DNA of 64,000 nt from Deltaproteobacteria bacterium (GTDB lineage Bacteria; Acidobacteriota; Thermoanaerobaculia; Multivoradales; JAHZIX01): the NCBI GenBank assembly GCA_022601195.1, contig JAHZIX010000025.1, forward strand, positions 1 through 64,000. The letters run 5' to 3'. Below, one piece after another: positions 36,070 through 45,224 of this stretch. Numbering within the stretch: position 1 is the stretch's first letter; every line of letters starts with the position of its first letter. The notes below the pieces were generated by a model. It was given only the letters and a program-made list of their open reading frames with translations. It was not told the origin of the DNA and ran no database searches. Position numbers and translations under genes: made by a program.

Positions 36070-37893
36070 TCACCGGTCATCTTGAACAAGAGGGAAACTA
36101 CCGGACCAAGCCGACACATCGCCGGATTCGAATCCATCAGCGAAAATTGTCAGGTCGGCCAAGGCTCGACCGCTGAGAAGAATCAGATTTCCTACATCTT
36201 CCGTTCCCGGCAAGACACCATTGCCTACCATCTCGTTGACAATCAAATCCATGAAACCATCGGAGTCGATATCTCCAGCTGCTGCGCTGTAACCCAAAGT
36301 GTCTCCAGCGTCGGTGCCAACGGTCCCGTGCTCCCCTTGAATCTCACCAATACGGATCTCCGCCGTTGGTGGCAAATTCCCTGGACGCAGGTCGATGAGA
36401 GCCGGCCAGGCGCCCTCCTGGCCATAGAGAATATGGACCGCGCCGGCATTGTTGCGCCCCTGAGGGTCAGCATGAGGAGAAGCAAAAGCTAGGTCGTCTC
36501 GAAAATCGCGATCAAAGTCGCCATGAGCGGCGGTGTCTGCACCGAAGTCACCACTTCCAGAACCAAGAATCCTCGAGATCTGCAGTCCCACGGGCGGTGA
36601 GTCCAGATCGAATTCGAGTCCCTTGAGACCTCCCGCAGCAAAGAAGACGTGCCCCAAGCCGGAGCTGGCACGATCCTGAGCCTGGGTGCCGTCCCCTGTT
36701 AGATCTCCCACGAAGAGGTCTTGAAGGCCATCTCCGTCGTAATCGAGACCACCGAGAATCTCTTCTCCGAAACTGATGTTTACCGACTCCCCGGTGATGA
36801 TCGTCCGGCTACCTGGGGAAGCAGAAATGTCGAAGGAAAAGCCGGCTGGCCAAAGACCTTGAGGGAAGTTGTCATCCCAAGCAATATAGAGATTCCCATC
36901 CGGGGCACCTCCAAAAGACTCCGCAGAACCAGAAGGGGCTCCTTCCGCTTCCAGACCCGCTCCAGCCCGGTTCAATGCCGCCGCCGCGAGGACCTCTGCC
37001 CGACCGTTGCCGTCCAGGTCGGCCACTTGGCAAGTAGCACCGAGGTGGTAACCCTGTGAGTTTTGGGGTGGAGTAATCTCTGCCAAGTGGCCCACCAGAG
37101 GCGTTGACCCAAAGTTGAGCAAGTCGATGGTATTTCCAGAGGCGAGATGACTTCCTCCCCGGATGACAAAAACAGCACCACGGTTGCTTTCCCCTGGGCC
37201 ATCTACCTGATCTGCTCCCACCACGATGTCAGCGGTACCGTCCCCATCGACATCGCCGGTTCGAACCCAGATACAGAGACGGTCCAGGGCTCGGGCACCG
37301 ATCAGGGTCGTCAAAGTCAACTGGGACGGCGGAGCCAGCAGATCAACGGTGGTCAGGCTAGCCGCCTGGGCGCGTAGCTCCGCACCTCCAGCGACGATTG
37401 TCAAAGCCCCGGCGCCGATTCGTCCTTCCGGGAGCGAGTAATTCTGGCGGCAGATGAGCAGATCCCCCAGGCCGTCGCCGGTGACATCATCTATCCAGAT
37501 CTCGCTGCCCGCCGTTTCCCGCGGGCCGGCACCGACAAATCGAAGGACGTTTGGGTCCGCCGCGGCCGTGTCCACACTGCCGATAATGGAGCCATCGCCG
37601 AACATCAGATCCACTTCCCCGGCCCGAACACGGCCGAGAGCCTCGACCGTCATATACCCGATGGCATAGTCGGCATGGCCATCTCCATCGAGATCTGCTC
37701 CACCGGCCACCGGCACACCGAGTCTCCCCGAGCCGCCGGAACCATAGATGCGGCGAAGAACTCCGTCGTCTTCGGACACCTCGGCAAGGTCGACGGTGAG
37801 GTCCGGTTGAGCTACCCCGTAGGGGGCCAGGAGCACCAGCAAGACGAGCTCGAGAGCCCAGAAAAGGTGGTGAGCGGATTTTCTATTCGTCAT
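36070..37893 (-). CDS. Secreted FG-GAP repeat protein
   Basis: 607 residues; signal peptide with ALELVLLVLLAPYGVAQ; GAGG at good distance before the ATG at 37893. At least six Ca-binding FG-GAP/integrin-alpha blades are visible, each with a DxDxDG loop: GADLDGDGHADYAIG, DDVTGDGLGDLL, GDVDGDGTADIVVGAD, ADLDGNGRAEVLAA, LDYDGDGLQDLFVGD, GDIDSDGFMDLIV. It should fold as a seven-bladed beta-propeller. The C-terminus reads FADGFESGDVSAWS, a short tail shared by many secreted proteins of this kind of bacterium, as far as I recall. Likely an extracellular or surface protein. Confidence 0.9.
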   Translation of the reverse strand: MTNRKSAHHLFWALELVLLVLLAPYGVAQPDLTVDLAEVSEDDGVLRRIYGSGGSGRLGVPVAGGADLDGDGHADYAIGYMTVEALGRVRAGEVDLMFGDGSIIGSVDTAAADPNVLRFVGAGPRETAGSEIWIDDVTGDGLGDLLICRQNYSLPEGRIGAGALTIVAGGAELRAQAASLTTVDLLAPPSQLTLTTLIGARALDRLCIWVRTGDVDGDGTADIVVGADQVDGPGESNRGAVFVIRGGSHLASGNTIDLLNFGSTPLVGHLAEITPPQNSQGYHLGATCQVADLDGNGRAEVLAAAALNRAGAGLEAEGAPSGSAESFGGAPDGNLYIAWDDNFPQGLWPAGFSFDISASPGSRTIITGESVNISFGEEILGGLDYDGDGLQDLFVGDLTGDGTQAQDRASSGLGHVFFAAGGLKGLEFDLDSPPVGLQISRILGSGSGDFGADTAAHGDFDRDFRDDLAFASPHADPQGRNNAGAVHILYGQEGAWPALIDLRPGNLPPTAEIRIGEIQGEHGTVGTDAGDTLGYSAAAGDIDSDGFMDLIVNEMVGNGVLPGTEDVGNLILLSGRALADLTIFADGFESGDVSAWSGSFPLVQDDR

Positions 37894-38244
37894 CGTTTTT
37901 CCTCTCCATCGAAGGTGTTCTGATATCTGGGAGCCAGAGGAAAAAGAACGGGCATTTTCGACCCAAGGGGGTCAGCATTCGTCTTCCGCCACCTCCGGAG
38001 AGGATTCCTCCCCGGGAGACCTCTCCTACCTCCTATTGCGAAACCAGGAGGTGGATCAGATCAATCTGCTAGAAAAGGCTGTCAAGAAGCGCCGGAGGGC
38101 ATTCTCGGCTTTGTCGTCGAGTGGGTAGCCACGGGACCCAAGGACGCGGAGAATCTCGCTGTTCCACCGGGTTTACCTTCCAAGGACTCTCGATCCCCTC
38201 GCAGTCCAGAAGACTGGCTCCTTGATTGCCTGGGGGGAGAGAGA

Positions 38245-38865
38245 CTATTCCGAGTTCCCGATCACTTCTTGGTGGCCGCGCGGCGAAGAATCGGCGATTT
38301 GCCGGTTGACCCGAAGGGCGTAGCTCCACATCCAAACACCGACTCCAAAGCCTAGGGCGAGAAACGTCGCAGCCCCAAGAAGCAAACCGCCCGTGCGAGC
38401 GCCTTCAGCAGACCGAATGGCCAAAACCGAAAGGGCACCTGCCAAGGTAAACGTCACCCCTTGGAACAAAAACGATGGAAGCCAGGAGATGGGCTCCGTC
38501 GTCGTGGCGAGGTACTGTAGGAAGTTCTTCTGACCTTCCAGATTCCCCAATGCATAGAGCCGCGGCTGTAGAACTAGGTATTTATAGCGAAGGTACTTGA
38601 GCACCTCTACCCAAAGTCCGCAGTTGTAGATCCAAGCCGCCGAGACAGCTCCAGCCAACACGAAACCAGCGATGTCGGCCGGTAGGTAAGTCGATCCCTT
38701 CGACGCAGAAAAGGCGGCAACTCCGAAAACAGCGGGTAGGACGATTCCAAAAAGAGTATGAATCGCTGTGGTATTCCTGGAGATCGCGCTCTGCACGTGC
38801 TCGTTCTCCTGCAAGAGAACCTTCAGCGCCGTTTCCGCTGCCGGTACCGCCTCGCTCTCAGGCAT
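38245..38865 (-). CDS. Four-helix membrane protein
   Basis: 206 residues; AGGAGG seven to eight bases before the ATG at 38865. Four hydrophobic segments are visible at about 37-55, 66-90, 128-150 and 159-184, in two hairpins separated by a loop (KYLRYKYLVLQPRLYALGNLEGQKN). No family recognised. Its neighbours on both sides are on the same strand but more than 80 bases away, so it may be a single-gene unit. Confidence 0.75.
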   Translation of the reverse strand: MPESEAVPAAETALKVLLQENEHVQSAISRNTTAIHTLFGIVLPAVFGVAAFSASKGSTYLPADIAGFVLAGAVSAAWIYNCGLWVEVLKYLRYKYLVLQPRLYALGNLEGQKNFLQYLATTTEPISWLPSFLFQGVTFTLAGALSVLAIRSAEGARTGGLLLGAATFLALGFGVGVWMWSYALRVNRQIADSSPRGHQEVIGNSE

Positions 38866-38953
38866 GGTGAATCCTCCTCAAATTTTTAGGCTCGTCGAAC
38901 GTACCTAGCAATTAGATGCTGACTTGACACGCGAGATGGTGGGTAACGCCCGA

Positions 38954-39475
38954 CTATTTGCTCTCGTCTTCGTCGTGATCTAACACCTGTCTATTGAACT
39001 GATACGGGTGCTCTAGAGCAAACCGAATTCTGTCGAGCCAAGCCTCTTTTCCTCCGATCGAAATCACAATCGCGGCCCTGCAATTTTCGAAATAGTGGTC
39101 ATCAGGCCAAGTGCAATTGAGGAAGAACCAAAGGCCCTCATCTAGAGATTCTCCATCATGCCACGTTGTCATGACAACACTTTTATCCTCCGGGTCTGGA
39201 TCTCCGCCGACCTCAACCTCGTCGAATATGTCATGAACACGCTCGCATTCGTCTCCCCAAGCACAGAGATAGGCGCATCCAGCATCGAGAATTATCTCTG
39301 CTAGGTCAACGATGGTTTCGACGCTTTCAGAACCAGAGTCCCAAGCGAGGAAGCAAGCGAAGTCGTCAGAGGATATGGGAATATCCCCCGGCAATTCGTC
39401 CGCGGTCGCAAGGTCAATGAGGTAGAGATCACGATTGTTGATCTCATCGTATCCCAGTCGTTCAACCGTGGACAT
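38954..39475 (-). CDS. Acidic hypothetical protein (intact copy of 25-kb pseudogene)
   Basis: 173 residues, strongly acidic (many D/E), with AAGGTGA before the ATG at 39475. Motifs: FACFLAWDSGSESV, DAGCAYLCAWGDECERVHDIFDEVEVG, TWHDGESLDEGLWFFLNC, KEAWLDRIRFALEHP. The family is a cytosolic orphan that I cannot name; the acidic, compact build resembles immunity proteins, but there is no toxin gene beside it. A decayed duplicate lies at about 25.2-25.6 kb. Confidence 0.75.
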   Translation of the reverse strand: MSTVERLGYDEINNRDLYLIDLATADELPGDIPISSDDFACFLAWDSGSESVETIVDLAEIILDAGCAYLCAWGDECERVHDIFDEVEVGGDPDPEDKSVVMTTWHDGESLDEGLWFFLNCTWPDDHYFENCRAAIVISIGGKEAWLDRIRFALEHPYQFNRQVLDHDEDESK

Positions 39476-39608
39476 TCATTCACCTTAGGCCGACAAGGTC
39501 CTGTTTCCTACTCGCAACGAGCGAATTGGGCCGAACACAGGCGCCAAGCAAGCCTAGAAAACCAGAGGAGGAAGAACAGGGAAAACCAATCTCCTCAAGC
39601 GGGGTCAC

Positions 39609-40010
39609 TCAAACACATTCGACAGTCGGCGCGATGAGGAAAAGTGAAGGGCAACAGTCATTGGTTCCCAAGATGCACCTCCTGGCGTACCTCCAGCCAC
39701 TGTTGAGGGTCAAGTAGCACTGGAAATAGAAGTCAGAGGTCGTGCAAGCGTTAGTGTTACCGCCACCTTGCCCGCCCCCAGAGCAGTCGTTCTCGTCCTG
39801 GGGCCCGCAGGGTTCGAAGGTCGGGTTCGCAAACGTCGGTTTTGGCAGCCACTCCGGGACGACGACAGAAGAATCCGTTGAAGCCCCTTCGCTGGAGTTC
39901 GTCGGTGGTGCCGTCTCGACAGCCGGCAACGGTGATTCGTCTGCGCTTCCGGGAAGCGCAATGGGAATCAAGGTCAACATCAAAACGGCACAGAGGATAA
40001 GATTTTTCAT
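39609..40010 (-). CDS. Small secreted Cys-rich protein
   Basis: 133 residues from an ATG at 40010 with AGGAG five to six bases upstream; the upstream frame is ignored. Signal peptide MKNLILCAVLMLTLIPIALPGSA. A Pro/Ser/Thr-rich linker (about 22-60) is followed by a Cys-rich C-terminal third with eight cysteines, including DCC near the end, and a GGGQGGGN stretch. No family recognised. Downstream of the CotH gene and on the same strand, separated by 462 bp. Confidence 0.65.
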   Translation of the reverse strand: MKNLILCAVLMLTLIPIALPGSADESPLPAVETAPPTNSSEGASTDSSVVVPEWLPKPTFANPTFEPCGPQDENDCSGGGQGGGNTNACTTSDFYFQCYLTLNSGWRYARRCILGTNDCCPSLFLIAPTVECV

Positions 40011-40472
40011 GACTTCTCCTACGAAGGTTGATTCTGAAAAAGCGAGAGAGAACAAGGGGTCCCTGAGTGCAGGGCTGTCGGCCAGCGACGCTTCTGGAAC
40101 GCGTTTGGCACTCGACCCCCTACCGTTACTGACCCGACAGACAGGAGGAGCTCAGTCTCGACCCAAAAGCATTACCCAAAATGGAGGAGTCCATTCGGGG
40201 AAACTCTCAAGAACGCCCAACACCTAGAGCAAGTGGCAGATCCCAACCGACCGAATCATCGAATATTCGCCCAGGATTATATCATAAAAACCGAACTAAC
40301 CGGGAGACATGAGAGCTCGCAGAGCACTCTTTATGTACTCCACTCTGTAGTTCACTCTGTATTCCACAGCCATTCCGACCAATATTGGGCTCCATCTCTT
40401 TCTGAAGCAGGCTTCCCCAAGCTCAGCGGAGTCAGGGGTCTATAGATTCACCCCCCTGTCGGCTGGCACCGG
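40011..40472. promoter_or_regulatory. Intergenic region with three CACTCTnTA repeats
   Basis: This 462-bp region separates the CotH gene end from the secreted Cys-rich gene. CACTCTTTA occurs at 40325-40333 and CACTCTGTA at 40341-40349 and 40353-40361. The repeats are about 315 bases upstream of the secreted-protein start and could bind a regulator, but no promoter boxes were identified. Confidence 0.35.
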
Positions 40473-41858
40473 CTATTGCTGATTGCACGGCACAGCCGGG
40501 CCGTTGGAGCAATCAGACCAGCAGGAGTTGTTCGCTCCACCATCGATAGAGCTAACGGCTGTGGTGAGCGCCGCGGAGAACCAGGCCCTTAGGTTGGAGG
40601 CAGACCGGTCGATCTGACCATCGTTGAGACCGAGGCAGATGTCTTCTCCTGTCCAAGTAGCATTGGCACTCGTTGCGAGAGAACCGAGGTACTGATCGAC
40701 TTGAGCCTGCTGAGCTGCGAATTCAGCCAGAAGCGCTTCGATGGACTGATTCACCTGTTGTAAATAGGTACTGCTCTCAAAGAGACCTTGGGCGACTCGG
40801 GCACAGCAGTAGATCTGCCAGCAGCTGTTGCTGTCCATGATCTTGTCGAGGCCCCAGGGCAGAAAAGAGAAATTGATATTCGCCTGGGACAGGCTGGTCG
40901 CATCGGTCAGGTCGTTATCGTTGTAAATATAGGCGTTGGTGATATTCCGAGAGTAACCATCCCTATGCTGCACGATGGCCTCCATAGCCCAGTAGCGAAT
41001 GAACTCTTCGACGTTGACCGAGGAGAGGATGCCGTCCAGGAGATTCTTGTCCATCTCGTCCGTGGCCCAGGCGAAGTCCTGGCGAACGTACTCATCCGAG
41101 TAGCCCTTATATTCATCGTAGGTCAGGCCACCTGTATCGAAGTCGTGAGTAGAGATCTCATAGAGATTTCCATTGTCCCCGGCGGTGAATCCATTGGCCT
41201 CATGCTTCAAATACTTCTTCTTGATGGGCTCGACATTGACGTAGATCCCCACATATTCAGTCGTACCGGTATCTGGGGTATAGACCGACAGGGATGAAAA
41301 ATTGCAACGCGACGCCGGTAAGCCAGCCAGGCGAAACAAATAGTAGCCAAAACATTGCTTCAGGACCGTGGAGTCCTGCGCCGAATTGTTCCAAGTGAGG
41401 CGGGTGGTACCAATCTCTGCCTCCGCCTTCTCTTCGTTGCCATCGTCATATTTGGCGAGGTCGACGTTGAGGGAGGGCTTCTCAGAGTCAATGGATCCAC
41501 AATAGGATTTTTTCTTGATGCCGATATCCGGGTATTGGTATTCCGCGACGGCATTCCCCCCCGCATCGCTCACTTCGATAGTCAGAAGATCGGCCTCGAA
41601 CCAGGAATAGCGATCACCGATGAAATCGTTGTTACACTTTCCTCCCTGCGGTTGCTGGGTCCGGAGCTGCTGCCACTCGCTGGAATCCATTGTAAGGGTT
41701 AGCGAGATCACCGTGTCCGGCGAGTAGTAGACGTCCATCCTTTCCTGCTCGGAATCGGGGTCCTCCGCAACCTCGACCGTGGCCGACCCAGGTCCAGAGC
41801 GAGCAGGGAAAACGGTAAGAAGACAGATAGAAATCAGAAATGGGATTGATTTTCGCAT
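40473..41858 (-). CDS. Secreted CotH-family kinase-like protein
   Basis: 461 residues from an ATG at 41858; signal peptide RKSIPFLISICLLTVFPARS. The CotH layout is visible: an N-terminal beta-sandwich start (DTVISLTLTMDSSEWQQL), a central KKKSYCGSIDSEKPSLNVDL segment, then WAMEAIVQHRDGYSRNITNAY near 305-325 and LPWGLDKIMDSNSCW near 345-360, which match the Asp-containing active-site motifs of the family. CotH of Bacillus is a spore-coat protein kinase; bacterial homologues outside spore formers are secreted and poorly studied. Many extra cysteines (CCA, DCS, SCW) suggest disulfides outside the cytoplasm. Nearby small secreted proteins could be its targets, which is inference. Confidence 0.87.
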   Translation of the reverse strand: MRKSIPFLISICLLTVFPARSGPGSATVEVAEDPDSEQERMDVYYSPDTVISLTLTMDSSEWQQLRTQQPQGGKCNNDFIGDRYSWFEADLLTIEVSDAGGNAVAEYQYPDIGIKKKSYCGSIDSEKPSLNVDLAKYDDGNEEKAEAEIGTTRLTWNNSAQDSTVLKQCFGYYLFRLAGLPASRCNFSSLSVYTPDTGTTEYVGIYVNVEPIKKKYLKHEANGFTAGDNGNLYEISTHDFDTGGLTYDEYKGYSDEYVRQDFAWATDEMDKNLLDGILSSVNVEEFIRYWAMEAIVQHRDGYSRNITNAYIYNDNDLTDATSLSQANINFSFLPWGLDKIMDSNSCWQIYCCARVAQGLFESSTYLQQVNQSIEALLAEFAAQQAQVDQYLGSLATSANATWTGEDICLGLNDGQIDRSASNLRAWFSAALTTAVSSIDGGANNSCWSDCSNGPAVPCNQQ

Positions 41859-42047
41859 AACTCTAGATCCTTCTCGAGTCGAGAAATCGACTCCTTGCAA
41901 ACAGTTCCAATTTAGCTCGACGATCTACGGCCTGACTCCCCCTACCTCTGCCTCATACTTCACGCCCTCCGGGGGCCCGAGCCTGGCGACTCAACCCAAG
42001 ACTCTCACCGAATCCACCGCGAGGTATCAAAAGAGGAATGCAAAAGA

Positions 42048-42086
42048 GGGCGGCACCCCCTATCTCAATGGATAGGAATAGGGGGG
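42048..42086 (-). terminator. Hairpin between secreted gene and CotH gene
   Basis: The plus strand has CACCCCCTATC followed by GATAGG and ATAGGGGGGT, giving a GC-rich stem of about nine pairs roughly 30 bases after the stop of the gene at 42115. No T-run follows. It would separate the Cys-rich gene from the CotH transcript. Confidence 0.4.
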
Positions 42087-42114
42087 TACCTAGAGCTCGA
42101 TTATTTCTCACCCA

Positions 42115-42678
42115 TTACTCGGTTGTTGGATAGACCCAGGAAATCTCCGGAAAATCGACTCCTAGAAAGAGGCTACCGCCAGCCACGCTCGCCGGCGTGG
42201 CGGAGGAATAGTACACCTGAGAAGAGCAAGCCGTTGAAGCTCCGGACGCCCCCACTCCGGTGATGACGTATTGGGTCGCGTTCCTCTGCTGAGAATTCGC
42301 CACTTTGCAGGCGCAGAGAGGAATCCCATCCGATCCGACCTGACAATCGACGCCAAGGCAGTCTCCCCAATAGTTGGTTGCGCTTTTGCAAATCCCCAGA
42401 CTCGCCACACCTGGGTAGCGGGACTGTAATTTCTGATGGGTTCCCTCTTGGCAAGTTCCCGTGGTCACCGAGGCGACGTCCTTTCTCGCAATACACTTGC
42501 AGACCATCCTGGCCGATGCCCTGTTCCAGCTACACTCAGCTTCAGTGCAGTCAGCAAAATTCCCTCCTATTCCTCCTTCGGCTGGGCAAACTTCAAGGGG
42601 ATCGTTTTCGGCGGCCCAGCTCAGAGGAGCGAGACTGAGGGCCAGGACTAGAATCGTCGAGAGATATGGAACCTTCAT
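42115..42678 (-). CDS. Secreted Cys-rich protein
   Basis: 187 residues from the ATG at 42678, which has AGGAG eight bases upstream. Signal peptide MKVPYLSTILVLALSLAPLSWA. Twelve cysteines fall in the first 150 mature residues, in two similar blocks: CTEAECSWNRASARMVCKC and CLGVDCQVGSDGIPLCACK. The repeat of C-x4/5-C...C-x-C suggests a duplicated disulfide-rich fold. The last 50 residues are free of Cys. Function unknown; located between the CotH gene and the sigma-54-controlled gene. Confidence 0.7.
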   Translation of the reverse strand: MKVPYLSTILVLALSLAPLSWAAENDPLEVCPAEGGIGGNFADCTEAECSWNRASARMVCKCIARKDVASVTTGTCQEGTHQKLQSRYPGVASLGICKSATNYWGDCLGVDCQVGSDGIPLCACKVANSQQRNATQYVITGVGASGASTACSSQVYYSSATPASVAGGSLFLGVDFPEISWVYPTTE

Positions 42679-42868
42679 GGTTTTTCTCCTATTTTTCACC
42701 GCCGACCCCAACTCCAGACCCACGGCGAAGCGCGATATTGGCAGCAGGGAGTCGTGACTCGATAACAACGATCGGCAGTGATGTTTGTTTAGATAGGCTC
42801 GTCTATTTCAAACGTTGACCTCTTCTCATCTCGAGGTACGGGAATGCCTCAGCAAGCGAGTGTCAACA

Positions 42869-42890
42869 GGTCATATTTCGCCTTATGACC
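42869..42890 (-). terminator. Hairpin after the sigma-54 target gene
   Basis: GGTCATA and TATGACC arms with an eight-base loop begin seven bases after the stop of the 105-aa gene. No T-run follows, so it may be a terminator remnant, an operator or an mRNA-end stabiliser. On the minus strand it is followed by TTGACA, a possible -35 box for the secreted Cys-rich gene. Confidence 0.4.
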
Positions 42891-42896
42891 TCCTGA

Positions 42897-43214
42897 TCAC
42901 ACCTCCGCAATGAAGCTCCATCCCGAATCCACGACTCTTCCGTCGAGGTCGCTCACTATCACTCCGAAATACCAATATCCATCACTGCTCTGGCCGATAT
43001 CACTGACATTGATCAGTTTATGGACTCCGTCTTGGTAGGAGGTCAGGTCATCTGAGTTCACCGACACCACTGGGGCTGGCATCGATCTGGAGCCATCCAG
43101 ATTGACTCGGTACTTCCCGGTACTCCGCTTGGAGGCCGTCCAGGGGCTCGACGTTGCCGGGTCCCCTTTTCGATTGCCAGTCTCGCCATCGATAACTCCA
43201 AAGTAGGTTGCCAT
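42897..43214 (-). CDS. Hypothetical protein, probable sigma-54 target
   Basis: 105 residues with GGGAGAGAG before the ATG at 43214. No signal peptide or membrane segment. Rich in Asp, Gly and Ser; two blocks YFGVIDGETG (near 4) and YFGVIVSDLDG (near 83) look like an internal repeat of a beta-hairpin. No family recognised. A very good -24/-12 element lies 97-112 bases upstream, so expression should need RNA polymerase sigma-54 and an activator, most likely the one encoded next door. Confidence 0.7.
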   Translation of the reverse strand: MATYFGVIDGETGNRKGDPATSSPWTASKRSTGKYRVNLDGSRSMPAPVVSVNSDDLTSYQDGVHKLINVSDIGQSSDGYWYFGVIVSDLDGRVVDSGWSFIAEV

Positions 43215-43310
43215 GTTTCTCTCTCCCTATCGTCAGTTTCAGGTGATGGCCTAGTTGCGGCTTCGCTTCGGTTTGCTAGCCAATCCTGGGCCGCGCTGAT
43301 CGACTATTAA

Positions 43311-43326
43311 GGCAAGGTGCATGCCA
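43311..43326 (-). promoter_or_regulatory. Sigma-54 promoter (-24/-12)
   Basis: Minus strand TGGCATGCACCTTGCC against consensus TGGCAC-N5-TTGCW. The invariant GG and GC are present and exactly ten bases apart. The predicted start of transcription is near 43299, giving a leader of about 85 bases to the ATG at 43214. Confidence 0.75.
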
Positions 43327-43390
43327 ACTGAGAAGAGGGGAAGGGAATCAGGAAAGGAAAGGTTTTTCGCCTGCTTGGACACCAGAGAGC

Positions 43391-43429
43391 GTCCAATCGA
43401 GATTCAGTGGACGTTCAATGGACGTTCAA
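43391..43429 (-). promoter_or_regulatory. Tandem 11-bp repeats, likely activator site
   Basis: TGGACGTTCAA occurs twice in a row (43408-43418 and 43419-43429), and the first copy forms an inverted pair with GTCCA at 43391. The repeats lie 65-103 bases upstream of the -24 element, where sigma-54 activators bind, and start 14 bases after the activator gene's stop codon. Confidence 0.6.
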
Positions 43430-43442
43430 TGAACGGTCGGAT

Positions 43443-45092
43443 TTAGGACTGGTGCTCAGCGGCTCGAGATCGGTCAAGCTCTCGCAAACGGCGCTTCAAT
43501 CCCCGGGGCGAGACCCCAAGCTCGAGGGCGGAGGCTTCGATGTCTCCCTCGACTCGCTGGAGGGTCATTTCGATCTCGGCTCGACTCAGGTCGGCGGGTT
43601 TCCGCAAGCGTGGACACCGCTCCACCAAGGCGTAAAGGGAGGTCGGAGAGATCCCCGCCGCCGCAGCGGCAGCGCGCATATTGAAGCGATGGGTGCGCAA
43701 GAGCTCGACCAGCTCGTCATCGTCGATTTCCGAAGGTTTCTTGCGAACCTGGGGCTTCTGCGTCGCCCCAGGAGAAACGAAGGAGGGAGAGACGACCGAG
43801 GGAGCATCCAAAACCGTGCTCAGGACCGGGCCGGCGAGGAGCATCTCCACCGTCTCCGGCAGCCGGGCAACGTCTTCTCCCCGATTGGTGATGACGATCT
43901 GCCGAGTTACATTGATGAGCTGACGCACATTTCCCGGCCAGTCGTAGGCCGCGAGCCTCGCTACGGCTTCCGCTGGCAGCCAAGGCACTGCCGGCGGGTT
44001 CTGACACCGACTCCCCTCTCCGACCGCTTTCAACTCCTGGCATAGGAAGTGCACAAAGAGACGTCCAAAGTCGTCGCGCCGCTGACGGAGGGACGGCAGA
44101 TGAATCTGGAACCCGGCAAGACGATGCAAAAGAGGAGCACGAAACCGTTGAAGAGCGATTCCCCTTTCGAGATCCGCGTCGGTAGCCGAGATCAGACGCA
44201 CATCGACCCGCCGGGACTCCTCGGAGCCCACGGGGCGGATCTCCCGGGTCTCGAGAGCCCTCAGCAACAGAGCCTGAACCTCCGGTGGGGTCTCTCCGAT
44301 TTCGTCGAGAAAGAGACTTCCGCCGTCTGCCTTGACGAACAGGCCTGGGCGGCGGGAGGCGCCGGTGTAGGCACCGCGGGTCGTACCGAAAAGCTCCGCT
44401 GCCGCCAACTCGGAAGGGAGGGCCCCCATGTTGACGGCCACAAAGGGCTTCTCCCGCCGCCGACTCGCGGAGTGCAGTGCCTTGGCCACCAATTCCTTCC
44501 CGGTGCCAGTCTCTCCCCGCAGCAATACCGGAACCTCCAGGTCACAAACCTGGTGAATTTCCCCCCGCAGTCGAGCCATCAGCCAGCTTTCGCCGATCAG
44601 CCCAAACGGAGGCAGACCTGGCAGGCTCACCGGATCCACAAGGTGCAGCAACAGGATCACATGGGGGCCGAGACGCAAAACCACCCCTCGTTCGAGCTGG
44701 GCAGCGCTCAGGTCGCAGCTGCCCTCGACCAATCGGCCATCGGCCTCGACGCGAGTCCGAGACCCGCTCACGTCGAGACGCAGCGCACTCTGCTGCGATC
44801 GGCGACTCAATACGACGGGTCGGCGGCTGAGACCGGCCTGATCCAGGGAACGCCGCGTGCCGTCGCCTCCGGGATGGCTGAAACCGGGCGACCGCCGGGA
44901 CAGGGGCACTTCTCCCGCCCTCACCAGATCGAGAAGAACCGCCCTCTCGCCGATTCGGCTGAGGTCGGGATGGTAGAGCACGGTCAAACCGGGAACCCGG
45001 GCATCGCACTCCGCTTGCGACAGATTTCCCAGACCGAGGTCCGTCTCTGTGCTGCGATGAGTCAACGAGCCAGGGGCGCTGGGCGTTGGCAT
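43443..45092 (-). CDS. FHA-domain sigma-54 transcription activator
   Basis: 549 residues from an ATG at 45092; a longer frame to 45395 overlaps the divergent gene and is rejected. An FHA-like domain (about 60-150, RRPVVLSRRSQQSALRLDV) would bind a phosphothreonine peptide. The AAA+ domain has Walker A GETGTGKE near 194, the sigma-54 contact loop as GAYTGA near 240, Walker B GGSLFLDEIGE and an RRVDVR sensor area. A Fis-type helix-turn-helix sits at the end (about 475-545). FHA input suggests control by a Ser/Thr kinase, and a kinase-TPR gene lies less than 1 kb away. Its likely target is the 105-aa gene directly downstream. Confidence 0.92.
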   Translation of the reverse strand: MPTPSAPGSLTHRSTETDLGLGNLSQAECDARVPGLTVLYHPDLSRIGERAVLLDLVRAGEVPLSRRSPGFSHPGGDGTRRSLDQAGLSRRPVVLSRRSQQSALRLDVSGSRTRVEADGRLVEGSCDLSAAQLERGVVLRLGPHVILLLHLVDPVSLPGLPPFGLIGESWLMARLRGEIHQVCDLEVPVLLRGETGTGKELVAKALHSASRRREKPFVAVNMGALPSELAAAELFGTTRGAYTGASRRPGLFVKADGGSLFLDEIGETPPEVQALLLRALETREIRPVGSEESRRVDVRLISATDADLERGIALQRFRAPLLHRLAGFQIHLPSLRQRRDDFGRLFVHFLCQELKAVGEGSRCQNPPAVPWLPAEAVARLAAYDWPGNVRQLINVTRQIVITNRGEDVARLPETVEMLLAGPVLSTVLDAPSVVSPSFVSPGATQKPQVRKKPSEIDDDELVELLRTHRFNMRAAAAAAGISPTSLYALVERCPRLRKPADLSRAEIEMTLQRVEGDIEASALELGVSPRGLKRRLRELDRSRAAEHQS

Positions 45093-45224
45093 AGCAACAA
45101 GGTTAGCATCCCCCCTGATCACCACGTAGGGTCTCGTAGGCTTGCCGGGCATTTCATTCGGCAGCCGCACTACGGGCAACTTTGCAACCCACCGCGGGGG
45201 AATGAACACCCGCCATTTCAATGG

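Noticed and set aside
39609..42678. A ribosomally made modified-peptide (RiPP) cluster around the Cys-rich proteins
   Set aside because: No radical-SAM, LanM, YcaO or peptidase-transporter gene is present; the proteins have ordinary signal peptides.
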